This document shows positions 25,704 to 33,741 of a stretch of DNA of 64,000 nucleotides, piece by piece. The DNA is from Streptomyces sp. 35G-GA-8 (GTDB lineage: Bacteria > Actinomycetota > Actinomycetes > Streptomycetales > Streptomycetaceae), in NCBI RefSeq assembly GCF_023534745.1, contig NZ_JAMHJQ010000001.1, positions 628,110 through 692,109 of the forward strand, in the 5' to 3' direction. The position numbers were made by a program, and so were the translations under genes. Under the pieces are notes generated by a model. It had not been told where the DNA came from, made no database searches, and worked only from the letters and a program-made list of their open reading frames with translations. The stretch's first letter is position 1. Every line of letters starts with the position of its first letter.

Positions 25704-25962
25704 CCGCCCTCACCGCGCCGCCTCGGGTGGGGCCGGTCGCGGGGGCGGGCCGTGAGTTCCAGTCGTGGGGTCCAGTCGTGGGGGCACGACAGGGAATGAT
25801 CGATCACCCGTCCGAATTGCCCGAATTGTTACTCACCAAATCGTGATCTTTCTCTAAAGGCGGGCGGGATTGCTGCCGAAGAGGTCAATGACCCTTCAAG
25901 CACGGATCGCCCCGGCTTCATCCCCAGAGCCGGCCCCGTCCCGCACCTTCCCAGGAGGCCTG

Positions 25963-26622
25963 GTGTCCGTTCTCCTAGAGCAGCCCGCAAGCCTGGTCGC
26001 CTACCGCCCGAACAAGCCGACGGCCATGGTCGTCGTGGCCGACCCACGCGTCCGCTCCACCGTCACCCGCCACTTGTGGGCCCTTGGAGTACGTGACGTC
26101 ATCGAGGCGTCGTCCATCGCGGAGGCCCGCCCCCGCGTCGGCAACCCGCGCGACATCTGCGTTGCCGACGTCCATCTGCCCGACGGTTCCGGGCTGACCC
26201 TGCTGTCCGAGACCCGAGCCGCGGGCTGGCCCAACGGCCTCGCCCTCTCCGCCGCCGATGACATCGGCGCGGTGCGCAACGCCCTCGCGGGCGGTGTCAA
26301 GGGCTATGTCGTCACCGGTACCCGCACGAACATCGGCCACCCGGGCCGTCCCGGCGCCGCCCCCATCGGCGCCGGCCAGCGGATGCACCGCCGTCCTCCG
26401 GGGGCCCCGAGCCACCCGGGTGGCTACCGGGAGCTCTCCGGCCGTGAGGTCGAGGTGCTCCGGCTGGTCGCCGAGGGCCAGTCCAACAAGGCCATCGGTG
26501 TCTCGATGGGCCTGTCCGCACTCACCGTCAAGAGCCATCTCGCCCGGATCGCGCGCAAGCTCGGCACGGGCGACCGGGCGGGGATGGTCGCCGTGGCCCT
26601 CCGTACCGGAATCATCCACTGA
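25963..26622 (+). CDS. NarL/LuxR-type response regulator with a degenerate receiver
   Basis: The 219-residue protein has a receiver domain at about 20-125: phospho-acceptor D69 in ICVADVHLPDGSG, Ser96 and Lys113. The usual N-terminal acidic pair is reduced to a single Asp (VVVADPRV), so phosphorylation may be weak or absent. After a Gly/Pro linker, a LuxR-type helix-turn-helix occupies about 156-219 (ELSGREVEVLRLVAEGQSNKAIGVSMGLSALTVKSHLARIARKLG). The GTG at 25963 has AGGAGG four bases upstream and is preferred over an ATG at 25870. There is no adjacent sensor kinase, so it is an orphan. A 32-bp palindrome follows the stop. Confidence 0.85.
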   Translation: MSVLLEQPASLVAYRPNKPTAMVVVADPRVRSTVTRHLWALGVRDVIEASSIAEARPRVGNPRDICVADVHLPDGSGLTLLSETRAAGWPNGLALSAADDIGAVRNALAGGVKGYVVTGTRTNIGHPGRPGAAPIGAGQRMHRRPPGAPSHPGGYRELSGREVEVLRLVAEGQSNKAIGVSMGLSALTVKSHLARIARKLGTGDRAGMVAVALRTGIIH

Positions 26623-26639
26623 CCACTTCTCGCCCCCAC

Positions 26640-26671
26640 CGCCCGTCGACGGAACGTTCCGTCGACGGGCG
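26640..26671. promoter_or_regulatory. Perfect 32-bp palindrome between the regulator and rnd
   Basis: Bases 26640-26671 read the same on both strands, centred on GGAACGTTCC with no loop. It lies 18 bp after the response-regulator stop and 28 bp before the rnd GTG. A palindrome without a spacer is more typical of a protein-binding operator than of a terminator, but as RNA it would also fold into a strong hairpin ending the upstream transcript. Its position just upstream of the rnd -10 hexamer allows a regulatory role. Confidence 0.5.
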
Positions 26672-26686
26672 CCTTCCGTTCACGGA

Positions 26687-26692
26687 TACCCT
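26687..26692 (+). promoter_or_regulatory. -10 hexamer TACCCT of a leaderless rnd promoter
   Basis: TACCCT ends 6 bases before the GTG at 26699 and there is no ribosome-binding site between them, so transcription should begin on or next to the start codon. The corresponding -35 would fall on the right edge of the 32-bp palindrome. Confidence 0.45.
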
Positions 26693-26698
26693 TGACAG

Positions 26699-27997
26699 GT
26701 GACCGACGCCCAAGAGACCGCAGCAGAGCCAGCACTGCGAACCACCGGGGGCCAGGAGCGCCAGCCGCTCATGTCGCTGCCCCCGGACGACGTCGAAACG
26801 GCGCCGATCCCCTTGCTGGAGCCCCGCGAGGGCATTCCGCCGGTAGTCGCCACCGAGGAGGCGCTCGCCGAGGTGATCGCGGCCTTCGCCGCGGGCACCG
26901 GCCCCGTGGCCGTCGACGCCGAGCGGGCGTCGGGTTACCGCTACGGTCAGCGCGCCTACCTTGTCCAGCTGCGCCGCGAGGGCGCGGGCACGGCGCTGAT
27001 CGATCCCGTCGGCTGCCCCGATCTCTCCGGTCTCGGCGAGGCGCTCGCCGGGACCGAGTGGATCCTGCACGCGGCGACTCAGGATCTCCCCTGTCTGCGC
27101 GAAATAGGCATGACGCCCACCCGGCTGTTCGACACGGAACTGGCAGGCCGGCTGGCGGGCTTTCCCCGGGTCGGGCTCGGCGCGATGGTCGAGAACGTCC
27201 TCGGCTACGCCCTGGAGAAGGGCCACTCCGCCGTCGACTGGTCGACCCGTCCGCTCCCCGAGCCGTGGCTGCGCTACGCCGCGCTCGATGTGGAGCTGCT
27301 CGTCGATCTCCGGGACGCGCTGGAGAAAGAGCTCGACCGCCAGTCCAAGCTGGACTGGGCGCACCAGGAGTTCGACGCGATCGCCTCGGCCCCGCCGCCG
27401 CCCCCGCGCAAGGACCCGTGGCGCCGTACGTCGGGCATGCACAAGGTGCGCCGCCGCCGTCAGATGGCGGTCGTACGGGAGCTGTGGACCACCCGCGACC
27501 GGGTCGCGCAGCGGCGTGACGTCTCCCCCGGCAAGGTGCTGAGCGATGCCGCGATCATCGAGGCGGCGCTGGCGCTGCCGGTGAACGTGCACGCGCTGAC
27601 CGCGCTGGCGGGCTTCGGCCACCGGATGGGACGCCGCCAGCTGGAGCAGTGGCAGACGGCGGTCGACCGGGCCAGGGCGCTGCCCGACGTGGAGCTGCCC
27701 CAGCCGGGGCAGCAGGTGGCGGGGCCGCCGCCGCCGCGCTCCTGGGCGGACAAGGACCCGGAGGCGGCGGCCCGGCTGTCGGCCGCCCGCGCGGCGGTCT
27801 CGGAGCTGGCCGAGCGGCTGAACATGCCGCAGGAGAACCTGATCACGCCGGACACGGTGCGCCGGGTCTGCTGGGAGCCGCCGCACGAGCCGACGGTGGC
27901 GAAGGTGGCGGACGCGCTCGCGGGCCATGGGGCGCGCGCCTGGCAGGTCGAGCAGGTGGCGCCGCTGCTGACGCGCGCGCTGACGGTGTCGGGCTGA
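26699..27997 (+). CDS. rnd: Ribonuclease D
   Basis: The 432-residue protein has a DEDDy 3'-5' exoribonuclease domain: PVAVDAERASGYRYGQRAYLVQL (Exo I, D and E), WILHAATQDLPCLREIG (Exo II, D), and WLRYAALDVELLVDLRD (Exo III, Y and D). It is followed by an HRDC domain (about 218-300, HKVRRRRQMAVVRELWTTRD) and a C-terminal helical extension. RNase D trims tRNA and other small-RNA 3' ends. The N-terminal 40 residues are low-complexity. The GTG start at 26699 appears leaderless. It is placed between the orphan regulator and a long non-coding stretch before the beta-oxidation operon. Confidence 0.93.
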   Translation: MTDAQETAAEPALRTTGGQERQPLMSLPPDDVETAPIPLLEPREGIPPVVATEEALAEVIAAFAAGTGPVAVDAERASGYRYGQRAYLVQLRREGAGTALIDPVGCPDLSGLGEALAGTEWILHAATQDLPCLREIGMTPTRLFDTELAGRLAGFPRVGLGAMVENVLGYALEKGHSAVDWSTRPLPEPWLRYAALDVELLVDLRDALEKELDRQSKLDWAHQEFDAIASAPPPPPRKDPWRRTSGMHKVRRRRQMAVVRELWTTRDRVAQRRDVSPGKVLSDAAIIEAALALPVNVHALTALAGFGHRMGRRQLEQWQTAVDRARALPDVELPQPGQQVAGPPPPRSWADKDPEAAARLSAARAAVSELAERLNMPQENLITPDTVRRVCWEPPHEPTVAKVADALAGHGARAWQVEQVAPLLTRALTVSG

Positions 27998-28070
27998 CCG
28001 GCCGTGCCGTACTGACCTGTCGTGTCGTACTGACGGTGCGCCTCGCCTCCCGGCGGAGGCGCGGGCGGCC

Positions 28071-28095
28071 GGGCCCGCGGGTCCACCGCGGGCCC
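28071..28095 (+). terminator. Probable rnd terminator
   Basis: GGGCCCGCGG (28071-28080) and CCGCGGGCCC (28086-28095) form a perfect 10-bp stem with a 5-base loop, 74 bp after the rnd stop. A smaller hairpin, GCCTCC-CGGC-GGAGGC, lies just before it at 28045-28060. No T-run follows. Confidence 0.55.
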
Positions 28096-28169
28096 CACTC
28101 GGTGGTTCGCGGCGCCCGGGACGTCCCGGATGCCCACGACCGCCGGCGAGTGAGCCGAAGGGCGCGCCG

Positions 28170-28282
28170 CTGTCGTAAGGGAGGCTGTGCTCGATATGCG
28201 GCTCCGCCGCGTGGGCGGAGGCCCCGAGGAACGAGGGGTCGAGCACGGTCGACCGTCGACAGGGCCCGCGGCCGGAGGCCGC
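28170..28282 (+). ncRNA. Candidate structured RNA element (nested stems, multi-branch)
   Basis: CTGTCG (28170-28175) can pair with CGACAG (28257-28262). Inside it GTGCTCGA (28187-28194) pairs perfectly with TCGAGCAC (28239-28246), closing a loop that holds a CTCCGCC/GGCGGAG hairpin and a CCCC/GGGG hairpin. A separate GCGGCC-GGA-GGCCGC hairpin follows at 28268-28282. I do not recognise a known RNA family. It lies upstream of the fad promoter, so it would be part of a longer rnd 3' region or an independent small transcript. Confidence 0.3.
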
Positions 28283-28349
28283 TGATGGATACAGCAAGCG
28301 CCCGGAGGCGAACCGAGCCCTCAAAATGGAAGGGGGACTGGGCAGCGTG

Positions 28350-28366
28350 GTTACCCACAAGTAGCA
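28350..28366 (+). promoter_or_regulatory. Operator-like dyad GTTACCCACAAGTAGC upstream of the thiolase-fadB operon
   Basis: The 16-bp sequence has near-symmetrical arms (GTTAC and GTAGC, one mismatch) around a 6-bp centre, and its right half overlaps TAGCAT, a plausible -10 hexamer. Similar TTAC-type dyads occur, from memory, at fatty-acid degradation promoters controlled by TetR-type repressors in actinobacteria. It lies about 65 bp before the GTG at 28431. Confidence 0.35.
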
Positions 28367-28430
28367 TAGAAGCGGTAGCGCGCCTCAGCGCGCCCCGCAG
28401 TGCCACCCCGCACCCTGGAGGAGAGCCATC

Positions 28431-29651
28431 GTGCCTCGTACCGTCAGGGATGTCGTCTTCGTCGACGGCGTCCGCACCCCGTTCGGCAAGGCGGGCCCGA
28501 AGGGCATGTACCACGAGACCCGTGCCGACGATCTCGTCGTGAAGGCGATCCGGGAGCTGCTGCGCCGCAACCCGGACCTCGACCCGGCCCGGATCGACGA
28601 GGTCGCCATCGCGGCCACCACCCAGATCGGTGACCAGGGCCTCACGCTCGGCCGTACCGCGGGGATCCTCGCCGGGCTGCCCCAGTCCGTACCCGGCTAC
28701 TCGATCGACCGGATGTGCGCGGGCGCGCTGACCGCGGTGACCAGCACCGCGGGCTCCATCGCGTTCGGCGCGTACGACATCGTCGTGGCCGGCGGTGTCG
28801 AGCACATGGGCCGTCATCCCATGGGCGAGGGCGTCGACCCGAACCCGCGCTTCGTCTCCGAGAAGCTTGTGGACGACTCCGCGCTCTTCATGGGGATGAC
28901 CGCCGAGAATCTGCACGACCGCTTCCCGCATCTGACGAAGGCACGCGCCGACGAGTACGCGGTGCGCTCGCAGGAGAAGGCCGCCAAGGCGTACGCCGAC
29001 GGCACGATCCAGCAGGACCTGGTGCCGATCTCCATCCGGCGGACCAACCCCGAGGCGGGCGAGACCGGCTGGGGGCTCGCCACCGCCGACGAGCCGATGC
29101 GCCCGGGGACGACGCTGGAGACGCTGGCCGGGCTGAAGACCCCGTTCCGGCCGCACGGCCGGGTCACCGCGGGCAACGCGGCGGGGCTCAACGACGGGGC
29201 CACCGCCTCGCTGATCGCCGCCGAGGACTTCGCGCGCGAGCAGGGCCTTCCGGTCAGGATGCGGCTGGTCTCGTACGCGTTCGCGGGCGTCGAGCCGGAG
29301 GTCATGGGGTACGGCCCCATCCCCTCGACGGAGAAGGCGCTCGCCAAGGCGGGTCTTTCGATCTCCGACATCGGTCTGTTCGAGATCAACGAGGCCTTCG
29401 CCGTACAGGTGCTGGCCTTCCTGGACCACTACGGCATCGCGGACGACGACGAGCGTGTCAACCAGTACGGCGGCGCCATCGCGTTCGGCCACCCGCTGGC
29501 CTCCTCCGGTGTCCGGCTGATGACCCAGCTCGCGCGGCAGTTCGAGTCGCACCCGCACGTCCGCTACGGGCTGACCACCATGTGCGTCGGCTTCGGCATG
29601 GGCGCGTCGGTCATCTGGGAGAACCCGCACTTCGACGGAGGCACCAAGTGA
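28431..29651 (+). CDS. fadA: Acetyl-CoA C-acyltransferase (thiolase), FadA-type
   Basis: The 406-residue thiolase II performs the thiolytic last step of beta-oxidation. Active-site residues: nucleophile C96 in SIDRMCAGAL, His in the GHP motif (AFGHPLASSG), and the second Cys in MCVGFGMGASV near the C-terminus. Also seen are NAAGLNDGA and FEINEAFAVQ, both thiolase signatures. The GTG at 28431 is preceded by GGAGGAGAG. It overlaps the fadB start by 4 bases (GTGA), so the two are translationally coupled and likely form the alpha2beta2 trifunctional-type complex. Confidence 0.95.
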   Translation: MPRTVRDVVFVDGVRTPFGKAGPKGMYHETRADDLVVKAIRELLRRNPDLDPARIDEVAIAATTQIGDQGLTLGRTAGILAGLPQSVPGYSIDRMCAGALTAVTSTAGSIAFGAYDIVVAGGVEHMGRHPMGEGVDPNPRFVSEKLVDDSALFMGMTAENLHDRFPHLTKARADEYAVRSQEKAAKAYADGTIQQDLVPISIRRTNPEAGETGWGLATADEPMRPGTTLETLAGLKTPFRPHGRVTAGNAAGLNDGATASLIAAEDFAREQGLPVRMRLVSYAFAGVEPEVMGYGPIPSTEKALAKAGLSISDIGLFEINEAFAVQVLAFLDHYGIADDDERVNQYGGAIAFGHPLASSGVRLMTQLARQFESHPHVRYGLTTMCVGFGMGASVIWENPHFDGGTK

Positions 29652-31780
29652 GCACCAGCACCGCCGAACTCCTGAAGGGCGCGGCCGAACTGTTCCCCGG
29701 CGAGGTCGTCACACAGGCGCACGTACGCCATCTCGATCTCCCCGCGGGTGCCGGGCGCTTCGCGCTCATCACGCTGGACAACGGCCTGGACCACACCAAG
29801 CCGACCACCTTCGGACCGCAGTCGCTGGCGAACCTCGGCGCCGCGATCGACCAGGTCGAGAAGGAAGCGGCCGACGGTACGGTCGTCGGCGTCGGGATCA
29901 CCGGCAAGCCGTTCATCTTCGCGGTCGGCGCCGACCTCAAGGGCGTGGAGCTGCTGAAGCGCCACGAGGACGCGCTCGCGATCGGCAAGGGCGGCCACGA
30001 GGTCTTCAAGCGGCTCGCCGCGCTGGCCGTGCCGACGTTCGCGTACTACAACGGCGCGGCGATGGGCGGCGGTGTCGAGATCGGTCTGCACTGTCAGTAC
30101 CGCACCGTCTCGGCCGCGCTGCCCGCGTTCTCACTGCCCGAGGTCTTCCTCGGCCTCGTCCCCGGCTGGGGCGGCTGCACACTGCTGCCGAACCTGATCG
30201 GCGCGGACCGCGCGGTCTCGGTCGTCATCGAGAACTCGCTCAACCAGAACAAGCAGCTCAAGGGCGCCCAGGTGCGTGAACTGGGCATCGCCGACGCGAT
30301 CTTCGAGGGCGCCGACTTCCTGGAGCGGTCGCTGAGCTGGACCGCGTCCGTGCTGACGGGCGAACTGACCGTCGAGCGCGCCGAGGTGGACCGCGGCGAG
30401 GCCTGGGACCGCGCGGTGGAGCGCGGCAGGCAGATCGCCGACTCCAAGGTGCACGGCGCGGCCCCGGCGGCCTATCGCGCGCTGGACATCATCGCCGCCG
30501 TCAAGGACGGCGACCTCCAGGCCGGCTTCGACGCCGAGGACCGGGCCCTCGCGGATCTGATCATGGGCGGCGAACTGCGCTCCGGCATCTACGCGTTCAA
30601 CCTGGTGCAGCGGCGCGCCAAGCGGCCGGCCGGGGCCCCCGACAAGGCGCTGGCGCGCCCGGTCACCAAGGTCGGCGTCGTCGGCGCGGGCCTGATGGCC
30701 TCGCAGTTGGCGCTGCTCTTCCTGCGCCGGCTCGAAGTCCCGGTCGTCCTCACGGACATCGACCAGGAGCGGGTCGACAAGGGCGTCGGGTATGTCCACG
30801 GCGAGATCGACAAGCTGCTGCTGAAGTCCCGTATCAACCAGGACAAGGCCAACCGTCTCAAGGGCCTCGTCTCGGGTGTGCTGGACAAGGCGGAGGGCTT
30901 CTCGGACGCGGACTTCATCATCGAGGCTGTCTTCGAGGAGATGGGCGTCAAGCAGAAGGTGTTCGCGGAGGTCGAGGCGGTCGCCCCGGCGCACGCGATC
31001 CTCGCCACCAACACCTCGTCGCTGTCCGTCTCCGAGATGGCCTCGAAGCTGAAGAACCCCGAGCGGGTCGTGGGCTTCCACTTCTTCAACCCGGTCGCGA
31101 TCCTTCCGCTGCTGGAGATCGTGCGCGGGGAGCGGACCGACGACGCCGCGCTGGCGACGGCGTTCGGGGTGGCGAAGAAGCTCAAGAAGAGCGCGGTACT
31201 GGTGAAGGACGCCCCGGCGTTCGTCGTCAACCGCATCCTCACCCGCTTCATGGGCGAGATCCAGAACGTCATCGACGAGGGCACACCGGTGGCGGTGGCG
31301 GAGCGCGCGGTCGAGCCGCTGGGGCTGCCGATGTCCCCGCTGGTGCTGCTCGAACTGGTCGGGCCCGCCATCGGTCTGCATGTCTCGGAGACCTTGCACG
31401 GCGCGTTCCCGGACCGCTTCACGGTCTCCCGGAACCTCGCGGCGGTCGTCAAGGCGGGCAAGCGCGGCTTCTACGTCCACGACTCCGGAAAGCCGGAGCT
31501 TGACCCGGAGGTGGCCGCGCTTCTCCAGCAGGGCGACACCGTCCTCACCGAGGAGCAGACGCGCGAGCGGGTGCTGGACGCGGTGGCCCAGGAGATCGGT
31601 CTGATGCTGGACGAGGGTGTCGTGGCCGAGGCCCAGGACATCGACCTCTGTCTGCTCACGGGCGCGGGCTGGCCCTTCCACCTGGGCGGCATCACCCCGT
31701 ACCTGGACAGGGAGGGCGTCTCGGAGCGGGTGAACGGCAAGCGGTTCCTGGCACCGGGCGTCGCGAGCGTCCCCGCGTAG
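29648..31780 (+). CDS. fadB: Multifunctional enoyl-CoA hydratase/3-hydroxyacyl-CoA dehydrogenase FadB
   Basis: This 710-residue FadB-like protein has an N-terminal crotonase domain (about 15-200) with the oxyanion-hole motifs ITGKPFIFAVGADLKGV and YNGAAMGGGVEIGLHC. It continues into a 3-hydroxyacyl-CoA dehydrogenase domain: Rossmann motif KVGVVGAGLMASQLALLFLRR (about 337-357), the dehydrogenase signature SSLSVSEM, GFHFFNPV (catalytic His), and VKDAPAFVVNRILTRF. A C-terminal helical domain completes it. It hydrates and then oxidises acyl-CoA in the cytoplasm, passing 3-ketoacyl-CoA to the upstream-encoded thiolase. The GTG start overlaps the thiolase stop by 4 bases. The same reading frame stays open further upstream inside the thiolase gene, but that is a shadow. 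Confidence 0.95.
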   Translation: MSTSTAELLKGAAELFPGEVVTQAHVRHLDLPAGAGRFALITLDNGLDHTKPTTFGPQSLANLGAAIDQVEKEAADGTVVGVGITGKPFIFAVGADLKGVELLKRHEDALAIGKGGHEVFKRLAALAVPTFAYYNGAAMGGGVEIGLHCQYRTVSAALPAFSLPEVFLGLVPGWGGCTLLPNLIGADRAVSVVIENSLNQNKQLKGAQVRELGIADAIFEGADFLERSLSWTASVLTGELTVERAEVDRGEAWDRAVERGRQIADSKVHGAAPAAYRALDIIAAVKDGDLQAGFDAEDRALADLIMGGELRSGIYAFNLVQRRAKRPAGAPDKALARPVTKVGVVGAGLMASQLALLFLRRLEVPVVLTDIDQERVDKGVGYVHGEIDKLLLKSRINQDKANRLKGLVSGVLDKAEGFSDADFIIEAVFEEMGVKQKVFAEVEAVAPAHAILATNTSSLSVSEMASKLKNPERVVGFHFFNPVAILPLLEIVRGERTDDAALATAFGVAKKLKKSAVLVKDAPAFVVNRILTRFMGEIQNVIDEGTPVAVAERAVEPLGLPMSPLVLLELVGPAIGLHVSETLHGAFPDRFTVSRNLAAVVKAGKRGFYVHDSGKPELDPEVAALLQQGDTVLTEEQTRERVLDAVAQEIGLMLDEGVVAEAQDIDLCLLTGAGWPFHLGGITPYLDREGVSERVNGKRFLAPGVASVPA

Positions 31781-31920
31781 CGTTCCCGGGCGTGCGGCGA
31801 ACGGGCCGGTGCGGAAGGGGACTTCCGTACCGGCCCGGTCCGTTGTGCCGTCCGTGCCCGCCCGTACGACGTGACCTCCGTACGAGGTGACCTCCGTACG
31901 ACGCGGCCTCCTTGCGGCGC

Positions 31921-33081
31921 TCAGATCCGGGTCCAGGCCTCCAGCGCCAGGCCCGGTTCCGCCTTCTGACGGGCCGTCCGCAGGGCGCCGTCCTCGCCGA
32001 TCACCGCCAGGATCACCCGCCCCCGGCCGTCCAGCGCCAGCGCGGGCGCGCCGGAGCAGCGCTCCCCGGTCGGGGTCCAGTGCAGGCCCGCCGCCTCGTC
32101 CTCCGTCGGATAGGCGGCGATGTGCGGGCGGCCGTCGGCGCCGCGCTGGGCGAGGATCGTGCAGTCGTGGCCGTCCACGGGGGTACGCAGCAGGGCGAGC
32201 GGGCCGGTGCCGGGACCGCCCAGCCGCGCGGGCCGGATCCCGGGGCGCCAGGCGCGGACGGTGCCGTCGCCCGCGTCGCGCCAGAAGTGGGTGAGCCGTC
32301 CGCCTCCGGTGGGCCAGGCGGTGATGGTGCCCGGCTCGACCCCGCCTTCCGGTTCGTCCTCGGCGCGCTCCAGCTTCGCGTCGGGTTTCGGGCGCAGCCA
32401 GCGGACCACGGCGTCCCCGGCCGGGACGAGGACATCGATCAGTCCGCGGTCGGTGACGGCGGCGGCCGTCTCGCCGGTCAGTGTCGTGTCCTCGGCGTTG
32501 GCGCCGCCCCAGGGCCCCCAGCGGCCGGTGGGCGACTGGTGCTTGGCCGAGAGTCCGCCGTTCGTGTTGCGGAGGAACAGATGCACCGAGCCGGTGGTGT
32601 CCAGGACCGCGGACGGCAGGCCGATGTCCACGGCTTTCTCCCGGTCCTTCCCGTGCGGGTTGCCCAGTGAGTGCCAGTCCCGCAGCGGACGGCCCGTCTG
32701 GTACTGCACGGCGTGGACGAGATCGGTGTCGGCGGGTCCGTCGGCGCGCGGGCGTTTCCGTACGCCCACGAGATGGACGAAGCCCTCGGCGCTGCGCGCG
32801 AGCGACAGATACGGCAGCAGGCCCCGGGCGGCCAACTGCTCGGGGCCCGTCCAGTCGGGGCCGCCGGGGCGGGTCTCCGTCCAGCGGAGCACTCCGTCGG
32901 TGGTCGGCGCGTACGCCGTGAGCCTGCCGTCCTTGCCGCGCAGCAGCCAGCCGGTGGTCGCGGGGAGGGCGTCGTCCCCAAGGGGCGCGGGCGGCGCCCC
33001 AAGTGGCCTCGTGCCGGGGTCAGGGGCCTGGCTCGCGCTGTCCCCCGACCGCTTCGACGTCCGTCCGGACCGCGGTGTCAT
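31921..33081 (-). CDS. Hypothetical protein, repetitive beta-propeller-like
   Basis: The 386-residue protein contains repeated beta-strand units with Trp/Asp/Gly spacing: GWLLRGKDGRLTAYAPTTDGVLRWTE, SLARSAEGFVHLVGVR, GSVHLFLRNTNGGLSAKHQ and LTHFWRDAGDGTVRAWR. These recur about every 45-55 residues, which suggests a propeller or sialidase/PLL-lectin-like fold. I do not recognise a named family. There is no signal peptide; the first 35 residues are Ser/Arg/Pro-rich. I chose the ATG at 33081 because a GGAAGG site lies upstream and the frame beyond becomes low-complexity. It is convergent with fadB and divergent from the PIN-like gene. Confidence 0.65.
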   Translation of the reverse strand: MTPRSGRTSKRSGDSASQAPDPGTRPLGAPPAPLGDDALPATTGWLLRGKDGRLTAYAPTTDGVLRWTETRPGGPDWTGPEQLAARGLLPYLSLARSAEGFVHLVGVRKRPRADGPADTDLVHAVQYQTGRPLRDWHSLGNPHGKDREKAVDIGLPSAVLDTTGSVHLFLRNTNGGLSAKHQSPTGRWGPWGGANAEDTTLTGETAAAVTDRGLIDVLVPAGDAVVRWLRPKPDAKLERAEDEPEGGVEPGTITAWPTGGGRLTHFWRDAGDGTVRAWRPGIRPARLGGPGTGPLALLRTPVDGHDCTILAQRGADGRPHIAAYPTEDEAAGLHWTPTGERCSGAPALALDGRGRVILAVIGEDGALRTARQKAEPGLALEAWTRI

Positions 33082-33192
33082 GGCCCACTGCCACCTTCCC
33101 GAGCGCGGAAAACCCAGAGCTCGATAGTACTCAGGGGCGTCGGCGAGGGCTCCGGGAGGCCGTACGGGCCGGCGCTGTGCGAGGCTGCGGCT

Positions 33193-33741
33193 GTGCTGAT
33201 GCGGTTGATCGTCGACGCGGCGAATGTGGTCGGATCCGTTCCCGACGGGTGGTGGCGCGACCGGCGGGGTGCCACCGAGCGGCTGCGTGATTCCCTGGTG
33301 CCGTACGCCGCGAAAGGAGCGGCGGGGCATCCGGGGCCCGTTGAGGTCGTGCTCGTCGTGGAGGGCGCCGCGCGGGGCGTGGAGTCCGTACCGGGAGTAC
33401 GGGTGGAGGCGGCGGCCGGTGGCGGGGACGATCTGATCGTGGAGCTGGCCGCGCGGGCGGCGGCGGACGGCGCGGGCTGTGTCGTCGTCACGGCCGACCG
33501 CGAACTGCGCCGGCGGGTGGCCGCGCACGGGGCGGAGTGCGCCGGGCCCAGGACCGTACGGCGGGCACCGGAGCGCCGGGCGCCGGAGGATCAGTCCCCG
33601 GCCCCTGACACGGCCCCTGACCAGCCCGGGGACCGGACGACGGACCTGAGCACGGACGCGCCGCCGGAAGGGGCACCGGACGGGCTCCCGGACGGGCCGC
33701 CGGGCGGCTCGCCGGGCTGCTCGCCGGGCGCGGGTACGTAG
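33193..33741 (+). CDS. PIN/NYN-like domain protein with disordered tail
   Basis: In this 182-residue protein the first 120 residues form a small alpha/beta domain, MRLIVDAANVVGSVPDGWWRD with an early Asp/Asn (DAANVVG), then VEVVLVVEGAARGV, GGDDLIVELA and VVVTADRELRRRVAAHGAE. These acidic residues at the strand ends resemble YacP/NYN-type PIN nucleases. Annotation pipelines often call such proteins NTP pyrophosphohydrolases, but no Nudix box is seen. The last 65 residues are Pro/Gly/Asp-rich. The start may also be the ATG at 33199. Its 3' end overlaps the convergent glycosyltransferase gene by 151 bases, so both tails are coded by the same DNA. Confidence 0.65.
   Translation: MLMRLIVDAANVVGSVPDGWWRDRRGATERLRDSLVPYAAKGAAGHPGPVEVVLVVEGAARGVESVPGVRVEAAAGGGDDLIVELAARAAADGAGCVVVTADRELRRRVAAHGAECAGPRTVRRAPERRAPEDQSPAPDTAPDQPGDRTTDLSTDAPPEGAPDGLPDGPPGGSPGCSPGAGT

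Larger units (their letters stand above)
27998..28430. other. Gene-free 433-bp region with hairpins and fad promoter
   Basis: No convincing gene is seen on either strand. From left to right it holds a repeated CGTACTGAC pair, a 6-bp hairpin (28045-28060), a perfect 10-bp terminator hairpin (28071-28095), a nested multi-branched structure (28170-28282), and then an A/T-richer promoter area ending in the thiolase start. Parts are listed separately. Confidence 0.6.

Noticed and set aside
25704-25962. A small gene before the response regulator, starting at the ATG at 25870
   Set aside because: The extra 31 codons are Pro/Ser/Ala-rich, and AGGAGG sits directly before the GTG at 25963, so this part is better read as leader DNA.
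28715-29647. Upstream extension of the FadB frame through the thiolase gene
   Set aside because: The residues before the GTG at 29648 are Arg/Gly/Ala-rich and out of frame with the conserved thiolase; FadB starts normally at the overlap codon.
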